Source: Isoetes taiwanensis (Eukaryota > Streptophyta > Lycopodiopsida > Isoetales > Isoetaceae). From it: a stretch of DNA of 64,000 nt. Location of the stretch: contig JAJEKV010000034.1 in NCBI GenBank assembly GCA_021234155.1, forward strand, positions 4,209,491 to 4,273,490, in the 5' to 3' direction. Shown one piece after another: positions 42,618-54,875 of the stretch. How positions within the stretch are numbered: the stretch's first letter is position 1; each line of letters starts with the position of its first letter. Under the pieces are notes generated by a model that was not told where the DNA came from, ran no database searches, and saw nothing but the letters and a program-made list of their open reading frames with translations. The position numbers and the translations under genes are program-made.

Positions 42618-44650
42618 ATGATCAAACTTCATTGCCACAATAGTAGTACCATTTTTGCTGCTGCCTATTACTTCCCACCTACATCATCATCTTTTTATGA
42701 TGAATATGATGTCGCTCGTAGTGATCCCTATGGTGATCTTTATGATGACATTGCTCAATTCAAACAGTTGGGGCATGTTATTCTTCTTGGTGATTTCAAT
42801 GCTCGCACTGCTGAAATGCAAGCTGCTCAACTCATACTTGAGGATGTTCGTGACCCTTTATGGATGTTTGCTAATGATACGGTCTTTCCACGTTCATCGC
42901 CTGATGCTAACAAACCCGTCTCAACATTTGGAAGGGAGCTCATCCAGTTGTGTGAAGTCTTTGAGATGGTACTTTGTAATGGCTTAGAGCAATGGCCACA
43001 CTCTAAAGGTATTACATGCAGACAGGATAGGCAGGGTGGTGGTACTAGTGTTGTCGATTATGTCATTTCGCAAGTGCAAGCCTTGGATCTCATTTCAGAC
43101 TTTCGAATTGGCACAAGGCATAGAGATGAGAAGATAAAATCTGATCACTATCCACTTTATTTGTCATTAAAGTGGCGACTTCCACCTCTTCAACCCATTG
43201 CTATCCAGGCTCACCTTTCGCATTAAACTTGACTTATTCTAGATCTTTTGAATATGAGCAGACATTAGCTCCTGGCGGCAGCGTGTATTTTGGATTACCC
43301 AACTCTTCAAGACTTCTGCCGTCTCTTGCTTTGGTACACGCGACTGGTGTTGCTCATCTTTGGTAGGAAATCCTTTCCTATAAATGCACGGTTTGATGAA
43401 GACCGTAGCGGCTTAAAAACAATTGCGAACGATAGTTGAGCGGATATGCGACATAATGCCATTCGAATTATAAGTCTGCTTTTAAAACGCAAGAAGGCAC
43501 GCTTTGTTGCCGAGCATCGAAGCAAATGTTTGAATTCTTGCTACGTGAGCCTCGGACCTTCTGGCGCAAAATATTATATCGACCACCTTCTATCCTTATT
43601 GGCCACAAAAAGCCCACTTGTTTCGGGCTTTGGTAGAGCCTGTTTTACTGTATGGTTATGAAGTGTGGGGGCCCGCCATTAGTGCTAGTGCTTGGGAGAG
43701 CTTGGGCGGGTGCAAAAGTCCTTTCTCACTTACGGCCTCTGAGTTAAAACAACGGTGCCCTATGATATTCTTTTTACAAGAGACAGGTTTTGGCCTCTTC
43801 AACATTCTCGCCATGAAGCGCCATCTCCACTATATCTGCAAGGTGCACCACATGGATGATGTTAGGTATCCCGTTCTTGCACTTGCCATGGTGAATCTCC
43901 CCGGCTTTGAAACGATGTTGGAAAGAGCATTGCACTACATGGTTTGCCCGCTGGGTTGGGCTGTTTTAACCGAAACCGCCTGATGCTTGCCGATTCGATC
44001 CCGAGCTTTTGCAACAATATCTCAATGGTCGTTTTTTCTCAAAAGATATGGGACGCAGCTATTTTTGGCCCAAGTGAAAACCGGTCATTATCATGCACGA
44101 TAAATCCCACCTTGGCACCGTGGGCCCCAAGCTTATTTGCTTGCTTCATTGTCCGTGAACAAGCTTGTAGCTATTGCATCAATTCGCATACGGGGTCCCA
44201 CAAAGCACTGATTGAGACAGGTAGATGGGAGCGCCGCACTTACCGCCATGAAGCGAGACTATGTGCCTATTGCCCGATTCTGTGTTATTGAAGATGAAAG
44301 TCATACTCTTCTGAGTTGCCCTGCTTTTGAGATAGTCCGGAATCATTTTTTGACCTTAGCATTCCATTCCACGCTTCCACAACTTCTCAGAGCACCATCT
44401 GCGCATGACTTGGCATTATACATACTTGAGGTTCTAGATAAACGTCTGCAATTACTGAGCCCTCAGTAGCCATTATCTCTGCTTGTCTAGTATCATCATT
44501 ACTGCAAAGGTTTTTCCCTTGAAAACCTTTCGAGGCAGGGGTTTTTTAATCCTAGTAGTAATGATTGTACTAGCCCATTGTATGGGTCCCATGACCTATT
44601 GGTCTCCGTGGACGTTAAAAAAACTATTCTATTCTATTCTATTCTATTCA
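42618..44650 (+). pseudogene. Second non-LTR element with the RT core deleted
   Basis: From 42,618 the plus strand gives mid-endonuclease text FAAAYYFPPTSSSFYDEYDV, VILLGDFNARTAEMQA, SVVDYVISQVQALDLISDFR and KSDHYPLYLSLKW, homologous to the minus-strand element. The linker LLREPRTFWRKI at about 43,540 then runs straight into LFRALVEPVLLYGYEVWGPA at 43,615, so the RT palm and fingers are gone. The C-terminal part keeps EDESHTLLSC. The element ends in GTTAAAAAAACTATTCTATT and more TATTC repeats (to 44,649), a pentanucleotide tail. Confidence 0.8.
44624..44650 (+). repeat. (TATTC)n tail of the plus-strand LINE
   Basis: Five direct TATTC units close the 3' end of the plus-strand non-LTR element. 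The complementary GAATA repeat at 61,587-61,603 may mark the end of another copy on the minus strand. Confidence 0.7.
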
Positions 44651-46376
44651 TCGAAAAGAGTATCACATGGATCGCTCCTAGAAGGTGAAGAAGAATCCCT
44701 CTAGCAACAACAAGAAAAAAAAATTGTTGCTACATGTTGTGAAACAGCGCATTACATATTGTAAAAAACTGCATAGTAATCTCAAAAAAACAAATGGAAA
44801 CATTCCTCCGCTTCTGGATACCTCTTTTCATTAGCTTGCCTATATTTTTTGGAAACAAAGGAAACATAATGCATTCGTTCAATGCATAGCCCTAAAAAAA
44901 TGCATGGAATATGAATGCTTTCGTTTAACTAGCTAGCTCTAAAGCATTCGTTCAATGCATTCGTTTAGCTAACTTAGAATAACTTAGAAGGAAAAAAAAA
45001 TGTTACCTTTTCTTCTTCTTTTTGACAAGATTCTGCGTGCTCTTCTACGGGTTGAAGGAGATGACGTGGAGGAAGTGGAGGACGAACTGGGCTTGTTTAT
45101 TGATGTCCTGATATGGTATGTTGAATTTGAGGGATTAGATCTCTGGTTCTTTTCAATTAGCAAAGGTAAAGCGGTGGCAGAATTACGGATTTAGAAGGCA
45201 CAGATTTCGGCTAATTTTTGGGAAGGATTTGATGCATATAATCCTAAAGCTAGGGCTGAATAGATGCTTTGTCTCACCTTGCATTCGTGGTTCTTTTCTA
45301 TACTGTACCACCCTAAACCATGGCTTCTGCAAGAAAAGAGACAGCAGCAGGAGCTACTTCTTGCAGCAAATCAAAACCCCATCAAAACACTCCAAGTCGA
45401 AGTCCAGGTCTGGTGGACCATTATATGCTCCATCAAGAATATGAAAGTACATGAAATGGTACTGGAAAGGAAAGCCATGAGGAGTCCAGATCAGTTCTCA
45501 ACTGTGTCTCACCTTGGTTTTAGCAAATGGATACTCTTATTACCCCTTATCAACAAGCTTTCAGATAAAGAGGAGGAGGTTGCCCCCTTCATTTATGGGC
45601 TATAGGATAGTTTGGCTCAAAAAATTTACAATTGGACTAAAACAGAAGATGAACTTGCTAAGAATTTCAGTATGGGGTCACTGCACTAGAAGATATTAAT
45701 GAAATTAAAAACTCACATGCTAAGAAGGAGGAAATGACAAGGCTGGAAAACCCAGTAGTGAAAGATAAAGATACAAGTGCAGATGATGATATATTTGGAG
45801 TAAGCCTGGTATTGACGCCAGAAGACGAACCCTTAAAACCTTCCAGAAACAGCTTGTCCAAATGTCCTCTTCCTATGGCCCCGGCAACGGATGGGCAACT
45901 CCCGCACTCCGGAACTGTGAATTGGCTCCTCCAATGGATTTAGAATGTCGACACTGCCTTGGAGATCAAGTTTTGTGGGCAGAAGACCACCCCTTCTCCA
46001 AGAACTTTGGGGTAGTGTCATTGTTTTGTGTTGTCCAGTTTTTGCATTGGACATTGGACATGATACTAAAAGAGAGGCACTAATGTATGTTTTGAAGAAA
46101 TAATTCTTAATCAGCGTCCATTTGTATCTTTGCAGTAAAATTATTTTTTCAGCATTCGGAAGCATCATATCGATAAGTATTACCCTTGTTCCAGAGCATT
46201 CAGATCATGTCCATGCCCGTGACAAATTTTGAGAAGGCCGGTTATACACTAAATCTTATATTATAATGTTTTGTAATGGACGACGCCCTAGATTTGATGG
46301 TCAAGATTTGAGTAGAAAATTGGACGGTCGAGATAGCCCTTTTATTTTCGTTCTAGCGATTTAGGGCTTCCTCAAC
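44651..46376. other. No confident gene; weak plus-strand ORFs
   Basis: Plus-strand readings at 45,000-45,194, 45,264-45,605 and 45,734-45,943 have average protein composition but no motif I recognise and no convincing splice pattern. The block carries (A)n tracts and GCATTCGTT(C/T)AATGCA-like repeats at about 44,870-44,970. It could be a decayed gene or retroelement. Confidence 0.35.
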
Positions 46377-46611
46377 TATGGCGAAGCGGGAAGGTCTGCA
46401 GCAGTCATGGAGGCAAAGCTCGGCGTGAGCTGCTTCGTTACCTTCAAGGGCTGAGGGGCAAGGCATCGCTAGGGTTAGGAATGATCGGACCGGCATGTAT
46501 CGTAGTTTCACTTCGTTGAAAGGATTGAACCACAGTGGAGGCGACATGTCTGCTACAATGGCAAGCTTCAGATTAGAGCAAGCTTTGGCAGTGCCTGGCT
46601 AAAAAGGGCAA
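46377..46611 (+). pseudogene. Short ORF with a single internal stop
   Basis: ATG at 46,377 starts MAKREGLQQSWRQSSA, then TGA. The same frame continues for 57 more codons: RNDRTGMYRSFTSLKGLNHS, then GGDMSATMASFRLEQALAVP-G and a stop. The preceding sequence (CTAGCGATTTAGGGCTTCCTC) looks like a plant 5' leader. It could be a damaged small gene, a non-coding first exon of the FKBP gene 2 kb downstream, or chance. No family is recognised. Confidence 0.3.
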
Positions 46612-48656
46612 GATTGTGAATAGGATAATCGATCCCAAATGCGGATCCATGTAGCACAGGTTCTGGCCTTTGCAAAATCGTGGCTGAAAATCGTGGTAAT
46701 GCATGGTCTTGCTTTCCAACATGTTTTTTTCTATGGCCTGACTGGCAGTAAAATCGTAGCTCAGCATTTCGGCATGTAGATTATCTGCCCATCCGAAGAC
46801 AGGTTTGCCAGATCAAGTTTTATTTTTTTCTTTTGCTTAAAGCCACAGAAATGTCAACAATGCTGGATCTATGTGCAGCTATATAAAGATAGAGCAAAAT
46901 CCTGATAGGAATCAATTGCAACAATATTTTAAAGATCAGTGACACTATGGATGGCAAGGACGACTCTATTTAGGTTTTTGAATACATTCCAATTTTATAT
47001 AGAATCATTTTATTGCATATGATGGGATATGATTTATATGTGAATAGTCTACCTCTGTTTGTGCTATGCTGGTATGAGGATGGACATATATGCTTGCTAA
47101 ATTTTTGCAACTTTCATCAACTTTTGCTAAATGTCATAGGGCCAATTTCTTTGTGCAGCAGTCAGCGCCTTTGTTCATAGAAGCATTTTTGTTCCAGAAT
47201 AGGGATGCTGTGGGGTGATTCAAACCAATATTGTACATGCCCTTGCTCTTATGACCGAGATGAATGGGCTATGCAAAATGCATTTCTTCTATTGTATCTT
47301 GAGAGCTGAAATAAGTGTTGGTTGCTATGCCAGTTTAAAACTGTCGAAGCCCTTTGCTGTAGAAGATGTCAGATTTTCAAAAAAAAAAGTAACTTTGTGT
47401 ATGGGATTTAAATTTTGAAAGCTCAGTGGTTTATGGTCTTCTACATTTCTCTGTAAAAGGGGATGGTGGTCTGATTTATGCAGTAGATTTTAGTTTCTCT
47501 TTTGTATGACATGTTGCCAAATAGTTTCTCTGGAGATTCTACCAATATGTCCTCTTTTGTTCCAACTTTTAGCAGTTTAATTATTTATGGCTCTTCTACA
47601 GCTAGAGTGTGGAGCTAACTAAAATTGCATCTATTTTATGGTCTAAGAATATCCAAATACATGATCCATTAGTATTTAGAGTGTGACTTTGCTATGGTGC
47701 CCAAGAAGTTGCAAGAGCTTATGTTGCATCGGTTAAAAATAAAAAGCAGAAAAACCAGGTTGGATTTTCCAGAAAAGTCATATTCTGCCATAGAATCCAG
47801 TGCAAGCTAAAAAAAAGTAGTCCACAAACTCACCTTTGGAAAGCAAACACAATGGAGAATCAGGATAAAGGATTTAGTCTTAATGAAGACGAAGCAAGAA
47901 GGTTTTGAGAGAGAAGAGGTTTGGAAGAGCGGACTTGGATTAACAAGTGAAAAGTGCCATAGTCCAATCCCATAACTAATATGCCAGCAGTTGAAAAGAA
48001 AAACAAATGAGACAAAAATATGCATATGGTTGGCAGCTAAAAAAAATGTATTCATTTAGGTTTCAACTTATGCCCAGCAACGCTGGGCACCATTACTAGT
48101 AGATAAAATAGTCCTTGCTTCTTGCACACCTCAATGCCGGATTTCCAAGAAATTCTTACAGATGTCATGTAGATAATAAGTCGGATTGCCAGATTTCCAT
48201 GGGGGTAGGCCATTGGAGTGCCATACTTTTGATGTGAAATCACAAAACCATGCCTTCCTTGTTAGCAATTGCCCACTATTTCTGTGGTTGATGCTAAGCA
48301 GCGCCAGCTTCTGCTTCTGTGCCAGAAGTGGCTATGGCACAAGTCTGCTTCTGCAAAAAATGCGACAAAAGAAGGAACCAGACTGTCCGTCGCTTTACCA
48401 GCCCTCAAGGGAGTAGATGGTTTCGATAACACGTGGCATGTAAACGGAGAAAAAGATTGCTGAGGCGCAGAAATTCAAGCAGCTGACAAACAAAAAATGA
48501 AAAAAATTAAAGAATTAGCCTACATATGTTTAGATAGTAAGGTGGTTGGGGCAACACCAGCTGACTAAAAATTGGTTCTTCTGGGCCTCAAAATTTTTTA
48601 TATATCTGATCCACGTAGCCTATATCTTAAATTTTTTTTGATAAAACGGCACAGAT
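46612..48656. other. Upstream region of the FKBP gene, no gene recognised
   Basis: AT-rich sequence with short unrelated open stretches on both strands. A CAG at 48,652-48,654, just before the ATG, could be a splice acceptor, so part of this interval may be a 5' untranslated intron. Confidence 0.4.
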
Positions 48657-50917
48657 ATGGCGCCGTATACCCTGTTGTGGCAAGCTTCATCGTTGTTCGG
48701 CCTCTTCACAAAGCCTGCTGCGAAGCCGTTCTCTTTGAGGACAATTAAGGCGGTAAACTCCACAGCTGATGCCCCCTCAATAAGCCGAAGGTTGATTCTC
48801 GAAGCTCTTCTTGTAACCACACTATCAGGTATCTACGAAAGACTTTTGAAACTTACTCGAACTACCAAAATGTTTATTGCCACATAGAATTATAACATTT
48901 CCAATTAGTTTACACCCGATCTAGCTTGTGATTATGCTTCCTTTCTTTGTATATCAGCTTCAATTAATGTCAATGAAGATGCAAACGCTGTTTCAACAAG
49001 CAGAAGAGCGGTAATAACTTAGATGATGCATCCACATTATACTTCCTAAATACCTTGTCATGGAAAAAGTAGTAATAATGTTGTGCCCTATAATGGACAA
49101 AATTCGAAGAAAATGTGGATTTAGTCTGCCTATCAGAGAAGACTGTAGTGGTTATTTAGACATTTTTAACTCAAGTCTCGTCACAACAGCGAAATGCTTG
49201 CCCTTGACTTATATATAGAACAGAGTGCAGTAGAAGTAGTTTCTATTTTTGTTACTATTTCCATTTTCTAGATGTTCTGATCTTTGTGGGAAGTATTTAA
49301 TAGGTAACGTCTACAAGTTGAGCAGTATACATGTTGATGTCTAACATTTCTGTGCAGCTTAGATCTGAAAGAGTTCCTGAAAGTGAATACAAGACACTCC
49401 CAAATGGGCTCAAGTAATTTGCTCTATCACTTTTATCTCTGAGCAATTATTGCTAAGGAAACCTTTCATTGTTCTGTCCTCCCACAGGTATTATGATTTA
49501 AAAGTTGGGAGCGGTCCCGAGGCTCAAAAGGGGTCCCGCGTAGCGGTCTGCTCATATCTACAAATACTTAGTTTATTGATATATCAGGAATGCAAGATTT
49601 AACTCATTTCCATGTTCTTTTAAATCATTTGCAATGTTTGCATAGTCATTGTGCTGTTATTCTATCAGTCCCTCTACTCTACTGGCTGATGATTGAAGCA
49701 GCAACAAACCCTCCGTTCAGCCAGTTTAGGATGTCTTATCTTCAGGCATGATATAAGATTGCCAGTCACATGTCGCATGATTTGTAGTCTACTGAGAGAC
49801 ATCTAAGTTTGGTACTTCTCATTGGTTATGAATTATAATTTCAATGGTTTCTTGGGGGAAGTATCTGCCTCCATGGGTGAGGGAAAGTTTGGAAGCAGTT
49901 AGAATGCATTCTTATAAATTAAGTATAAAAGCGTTTGTTACATGATATGTTTGATTGAATAGCCAAAGAATCACTATTTTCTGGTGGAGTCATAATTTCA
50001 GAATGGGTAATGAAAGGAACGTCATATATGCCACATTGTTTATAACTTTATTGTATACTAGTGTTTTCAATTTCTGTGATGCAGATACACTATGTGGCAA
50101 AGTGGAAGGGCCTGACATTTATGACGAGCCGCCAAGGGTTAGGAGTTACAGGAGGCAGCGTAAGTATATATCCATTTCCATAGGTTTCCAAGAAAATCTA
50201 GACCTGTATGTCATTGCTTTCCCTAGGATAATGTGTTTAATATTGTGTATTATTAACCAGCCTTATGGCTTTGATGTGGGAGCATCTGAGCGTGGTATGG
50301 TTCTTAAAGGTTTGGACCTCGGTGTCAAAGGGATGAGGGTAGGAGGGCAGGTAAACAATCTTCCAATTAATCACTTGCATTAAAATGTATCTTTTGTATG
50401 AACCATGGATGGGTCTTAAAAGTTCCACCCGTGTTTGAGTCTTTCCATCTTGTGGCCTGATTGAAAAGCCACATTTCCATATGTCTGAAGAGTTGCTATG
50501 AGGTATTGGCTGATCAGTCGTGATCAAATGCCCTTTATATGATGTTGTCATAATAAACACATCACAGCCAAACCAATGCCATTTCTTCACCTCCAAAACC
50601 ATGTCATATCGTTGTGAAAAATGTTTTGCAGAGATTGCTCATTGTACCGCCAGAATTGGCATATGGAAATAAGGGTGTTCAAGAAATTCCTCCTGGTGCA
50701 ACGCTGGAGGTAAAGAGGGTTTTTGTGGTCATCTGGTCATACTCAGTTCTTCTAACATATGCCTTGAAATCACTTACAGTTTGATGTGGAGCTGCTGACA
50801 ATAAAACAGACACCATTTGGGTGAGTCATGTTATAAACTATTAGCAGTTGTTTTATTTGGTTAAAACCTCCCATTATTCCCTTTTACAGATCAAGAGTGA
50901 AGTTGGTTGAAGGATAA
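48657..50917 (+). CDS. Chloroplast-lumen FKBP17-type peptidyl-prolyl isomerase, nine exons
   Basis: Exons that join in frame with GT-AG borders: 48,657-48,828, 48,958-49,010, 49,358-49,413, 49,488-49,545, 50,085-50,159, 50,261-50,350, 50,632-50,709, 50,780-50,820 and 50,890-50,917, giving 216 residues. Residues 1-45 look like a plastid transit peptide. SRRLILEALLVTTLSAS followed by ANA suggests a twin-arginine lumen signal. The FKBP domain runs from TLPNGLKYYDLKVGSG through VAKWKGLTFMTSRQGLGVTG, PYGFDVGASERGMVLKGLDL, VPPELAYGNKGVQEIPPGAT to FDVELLTIKQTPFG. These match the Arabidopsis FKBP17-1/17-2 subgroup as I remember it, including the VEG end. It would act as a foldase or assembly factor in the thylakoid lumen. 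No stop or frameshift is seen, so the gene looks intact. Confidence 0.92.
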
Positions 50918-53094
50918 TTGAAACCAGGTGGCAAGACAGCAATACTGCTTCCAATGGCTGCATATTCGTGGTGTCACAAGCCAGGTATCCTAGGTTATGG
51001 TGGATCCGTCAGTCTAATTACTTATGTCCATGATTAGAAAGATTCTTTAATTAAATTACTTGTATTGTAAAGATTGGCAATGCCTGCACTTAGCAACTGC
51101 TTAACAAGCTTCTTTCTTGCTGAAGAATGAAGCCAAAATTGTAAGAAGTTTAATCTCCAAAACTGTAAGAAGTCTTTGCTCGAGAAAACAAGCTCAATTT
51201 ATTCTCATGCCGTTAAGATAAGACCATTTAACTCTTTGTTTGCAATTTGGAAAGACTGCTCCCATCAGAGAGCAAATTGAGCAACGTTAGTTATCTCAGG
51301 ATTGTCATGCGCAATGCAAATGAAGCCACATTTAACTTAGCGTTGCACCAATGTGGGTGCGGAGGCCGAGCTGGGGCTACACAAACATTAATGTATACAA
51401 GGAACATAAACTTTTTTTCCTTAATGGATCAAGGAACATAAACTTTTTAGCCTCTTGAAGGATGCAATTATTTGGGCAAACCCTCTCGTTGGTGGGCCGA
51501 TAGTGGGATCTTGGGCTTCGACGGCCGAGATGGGTCTGCAGTGCAGGCCTGTCTGGATGGTCCAGGTGATTTCAACAGCTGCGTTAGGTAGCGTTAAGGG
51601 ATGGTTGGCTGCAGTCGATCAGCGTTAGGTGTCGTTAGCTTGGAATTTGGACGGTTTTTCTCCTTGTTCTTCTTGTTTTAAGCTTGCTCGCCATCGCTGG
51701 TTTGGGGGCCTGGTTGGACGGTACGCGATCTCTGTTTGGGATCCTTAACTGAATCGATAGCATCATTTTCATGGCTGAATTCACTATTTCATCGCTCCTT
51801 CAGGTATGGCCTCCAGTATGAGCAGATTTAAGGGCAACCCACACTGCGCAAGCACATTTTTTTTTTTCTTGAAGGATGTGAAAATCAGGTATTATATAAA
51901 AGAGGTGGAGATAACCCTAAACCTCATGCTTACACGAGGATGCCTAGTCATGCAGACAAGATTTCATCTCTTGTTAAAGGCTTGTAGCAGGGGTGCGCCA
52001 CTTCTAAAAACTACTTGTCATCTGTGCTTTCACACCACCCTCTAAGCATGCTAAGCATGGAGGGCCTCTGAATCCATGATAAAATCATCTTCAAGAATTG
52101 TAGGGCTTTTAATCCCGACTAAAAACATTACTGGTATGCTGAGCAGCGGAAAGACGTGGGATTGCTCTAACATCTTAAAAACAAGTTACATCACATTGTG
52201 CCCTTGCGTCCAATGACACCTCGCCATGTGGCATAGATTCTTTTACCTAACATTCCCAGCGTTTACCTAACATTCCTATTGTTTACCTGACATTCGGTGG
52301 GCAGAATGCCACGTAACTTTTTTCCACATTACACTAAACTTTTTTTTTGTCTCACATTCTTGGCGTGTCAAATTTTTAAACATATTCTAATCTGTTTATG
52401 TGTTTATTTTGGATATGCTACCATGCCTATTTGGGATAATGATTAACTTAGCATATGGAAAGATAGTGATTTCTACACTATTGTAGCATGTGAGAAATGC
52501 ATAAAATTCTAGTAATAGGGCCACTAAGGCTGCTGGCCATCTAGAGTATATGACAACAATGGATTATATGAGCTAGTCTCTCGTGAAATACATGTCTATC
52601 AACATGATGTGCAGACCTTAGGGATCATAGAACATCAATATATTATGCGTTTTTTGGTCTCGACATGGCATGATCCTTTAATGTTGATTTAAATAGTGAT
52701 ATGGAATTCATTGGACCTTGCCTTTTTGCATCTCATTCAATCACGAAAAGTATGCACATCAATATCCACATAGTGACGAACTTGATCCAATCTTTTTCCA
52801 AAATCAATGTGCCAGTTCCTTTTTACAGTATTCTCAGTTTTTTTGTGCGCCACATCACCATGATAGACACTCTAGGCACTATCGTGTTGCCTCAGTTATG
52901 GTGATGCCTTCTATTTCCTTAAATCGTTAAGATATTATTTTTTGCCCCCATCTTTAGAGGATCTCTATAGTAATAGTACTTTTTAGTCAAACTATAGAAT
53001 CTTGGATTCAAAAAGATAGATCCGCAATTCCATAATATGGTTGTAACTCTAGCTCTCTTAATACCTAATGTAAGTAGAAAGATGTATCCCAGTT
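50918..53094. other. No gene; possible LINE end and pentamer-spaced repeats
   Basis: At 51,856 a poly-T tract followed by CTTGAAGGATGTGAAAATC resembles the complement of a LINE 3' end, but no RT text follows. At 52,240-52,300 TTTACCTAACATTCC(C/T) is repeated three times at about 20-bp spacing. Complementary words (GAATGCTAGGTAAAC) occur at 58,978. The rest is AT-rich with no gene seen. Confidence 0.4.
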
Positions 53095-53225
53095 CATTTA
53101 AATATCGATGTCCAATGGGAAGCCTAGTTCAATAGCACTCTTCGAACATACGAGTGCAGGAACACAAGGCAATGGTGCAAGTTCAAATCTCGAGTGCTCT
53201 CAAATTGACAAACTCTCGATGCCAG
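53095..53225 (+). repeat. SINE-like sequence (degenerate pol III promoter)
   Basis: AAGCCTAGTTCAATAGCACTC with GCAAGTTCAAATCTCGAGTG about 65 bp downstream recall the A and B boxes of tRNA-derived Au-type SINEs. The match to GGTTCRANTCC is 9 of 11. Ends cannot be fixed. Confidence 0.4.
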
Positions 53226-53288
53226 ACAAAATTCTAGCCAGTAAGTGAGTCAACAGACATATGTCGGGAAAGAGAAATGTTCGCAGCA

Positions 53289-53340
53289 GGCCGTCGCGAT
53301 AAATTTCTTCCAAGGCCGTCGCCATAAATTTCTTGTAAGT
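53289..53340. repeat. Duplicated GGCCGTCGC-ATAAATTTCTT unit
   Basis: GGCCGTCGCGATAAATTTCTT at 53,289 and GGCCGTCGCCATAAATTTCT at 53,314 lie 25 bp apart. The complement of the second (TTACAAGAAATTTATGGCGA) matches the CACTA-like end at 15,195, with 23 of 25 positions the same. This suggests two remnants of one element family. Confidence 0.6.
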
Positions 53341-54404
53341 ATAGGTAAAAGACATTGAACAATATAAAAGGAGGTTCGTGGCTAAACATCAAGAAAGGGC
53401 GCTACATCTAATAAAGGGAGTTAAAAAGGAAAGGTGTATATATTAAAGGACCAAACACATTCATGTAAATCATCATCTTGCCAATAACATAAATCCAAGT
53501 ATCATAGTAATTATTTGTAATTGAAACATTTGCATGATTTTATGAATCCAAGTGGACAGCTTGACCATATCAGAAGGATTTTCTATTTTTATTGATCCAC
53601 ATTTGTTTTTTTATTGATCAACAGTTTTATATTTTACCGAAATCAAATCTTTATAATATTTGTTCATACCCATTGAATATTCCATTTTTCCACTCTACTT
53701 CTTGAGAGCCAAGAGCTTCAAAAAAAACTAAGAAAACAGATGAAAAACAAAAAGATTTTATGGATAAATGTTTCAAGCCCACTGATCCTATTTGGACTAT
53801 ATTTACGTATTTGTTGTAACATTACCTATCAGTCTTCCTCAGATCTTACTCGTAAGTACCTTTATTTTAGGAAAGATCTTAATGCTAAATTAGTTATTGG
53901 AACTTCAATTGTAGGACAACTGTAGTCATTTTATCGGTATACTATTTACATCTCTATGCCATGTTAGTCAATATCCCTCTCCTCATGACAAGACAATGAT
54001 GAAATGGGCCTAGCGTCTATTCCTTCGGATGTCTCAATGGGCAAAGACACATACATAATGACTAGAAAGCTGTGATTAAAATCATCAATTATGTTCTCAT
54101 AAAAGCTTTCTCCAATGCACTCGACGAGCATAATTCATCTTGAGCATTTTGATGAGCTTTCCAACATTTTTGTGATGGTCTATAAGATGCCATGATATGT
54201 TAGAGACAACTACATAAACTTTGAAAAGAAATACTATATAGCTCGATCATCTTAAAGCGCCATTGCAAGAGCTTCAGATGCATGCCTTAGTTTTCTTCTC
54301 TTTATTAATAGCTTTGTAAAGCTCTATTTTGGCTTCATCAATTCAGGATCTGTCAAATGCATCTCCATGTATGCAACTCAAAACCTATTGGTAGTATTTT
54401 AGGT
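53341..54404. other. AT-rich sequence, decayed transposon 3' part
   Basis: No intact gene. The minus strand below 54,420 should hold the end of the Harbinger-like gene described next, but the frames are closed by stops. No other motif seen. Confidence 0.4.
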
Positions 54405-54600
54405 ACTTTATCAAGCTAGTATTTTAAATCTAGATTCCAGCATTCCAAATGCACATTCAACCAGCATCCTAGAGCTCGATCGAATGTCTGCCTGAGCTAT
54501 CTTTGTGACCTTGTATGGTAGAAGATGGTACACTGTTGAGGATGGGTTAAGTTTGGCGTAAATATCCAATCCAATATGGCTCTCAGGGGCAGTTTATATG
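54405..54600 (-). pseudogene. PIF/Harbinger transposase C-terminal fragment
   Basis: The minus strand reads IGLDIYAKLNPSSTVYHLLP, then KIAQADIRSSSRMLVECAFG followed by MLESRFKILA-stop. The R-x-(L/V)-VE-x-AFG-x-L(K/E)-x-RF-(K/R)-IL text is the conserved C-terminal signature of DDE_Tnp_4 (Harbinger) transposases, where the last catalytic Glu is the E of VE. The upstream DD region and the Myb-like partner are not recognisable. It is a relic. Confidence 0.6.
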
Positions 54601-54619
54601 CACCAGCACCGTAACTACA

Positions 54620-54875
54620 GTGTCTTGTTTTGCCTGAAGAAACCTAAAAGTGGTGATGGCTGCAAATAACAACAAGCCATTTTTCGTGGATGACTCTCCA
54701 ATCACGAAGCTCAATGGCACATGTAAAGCGACCCTTAGGGCGGCTTACATGCAACAACATCATCAGGACGCTGCCCTGTTTTACCTAGAGAAACCTAAAG
54801 AGAAAGTGACGATCGTCGCGAATAGGGGCAAACCTTTTTTTCGTGGATGACTCTCCTCAACAGCACATGTAAATC
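54620..54875. repeat. About 144-bp tandem duplication
   Basis: TGTTTTGCCTGAAGAAACCT at 54,623 and TGTTTTACCTAGAGAAACCT at about 54,767 begin two copies that both contain TTTTTCGTGGATGACTCTCC and GCACATGTAAA. The plus-strand frame at 54,650-54,850 is a product of this duplication and shows no known motif. Confidence 0.65.
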
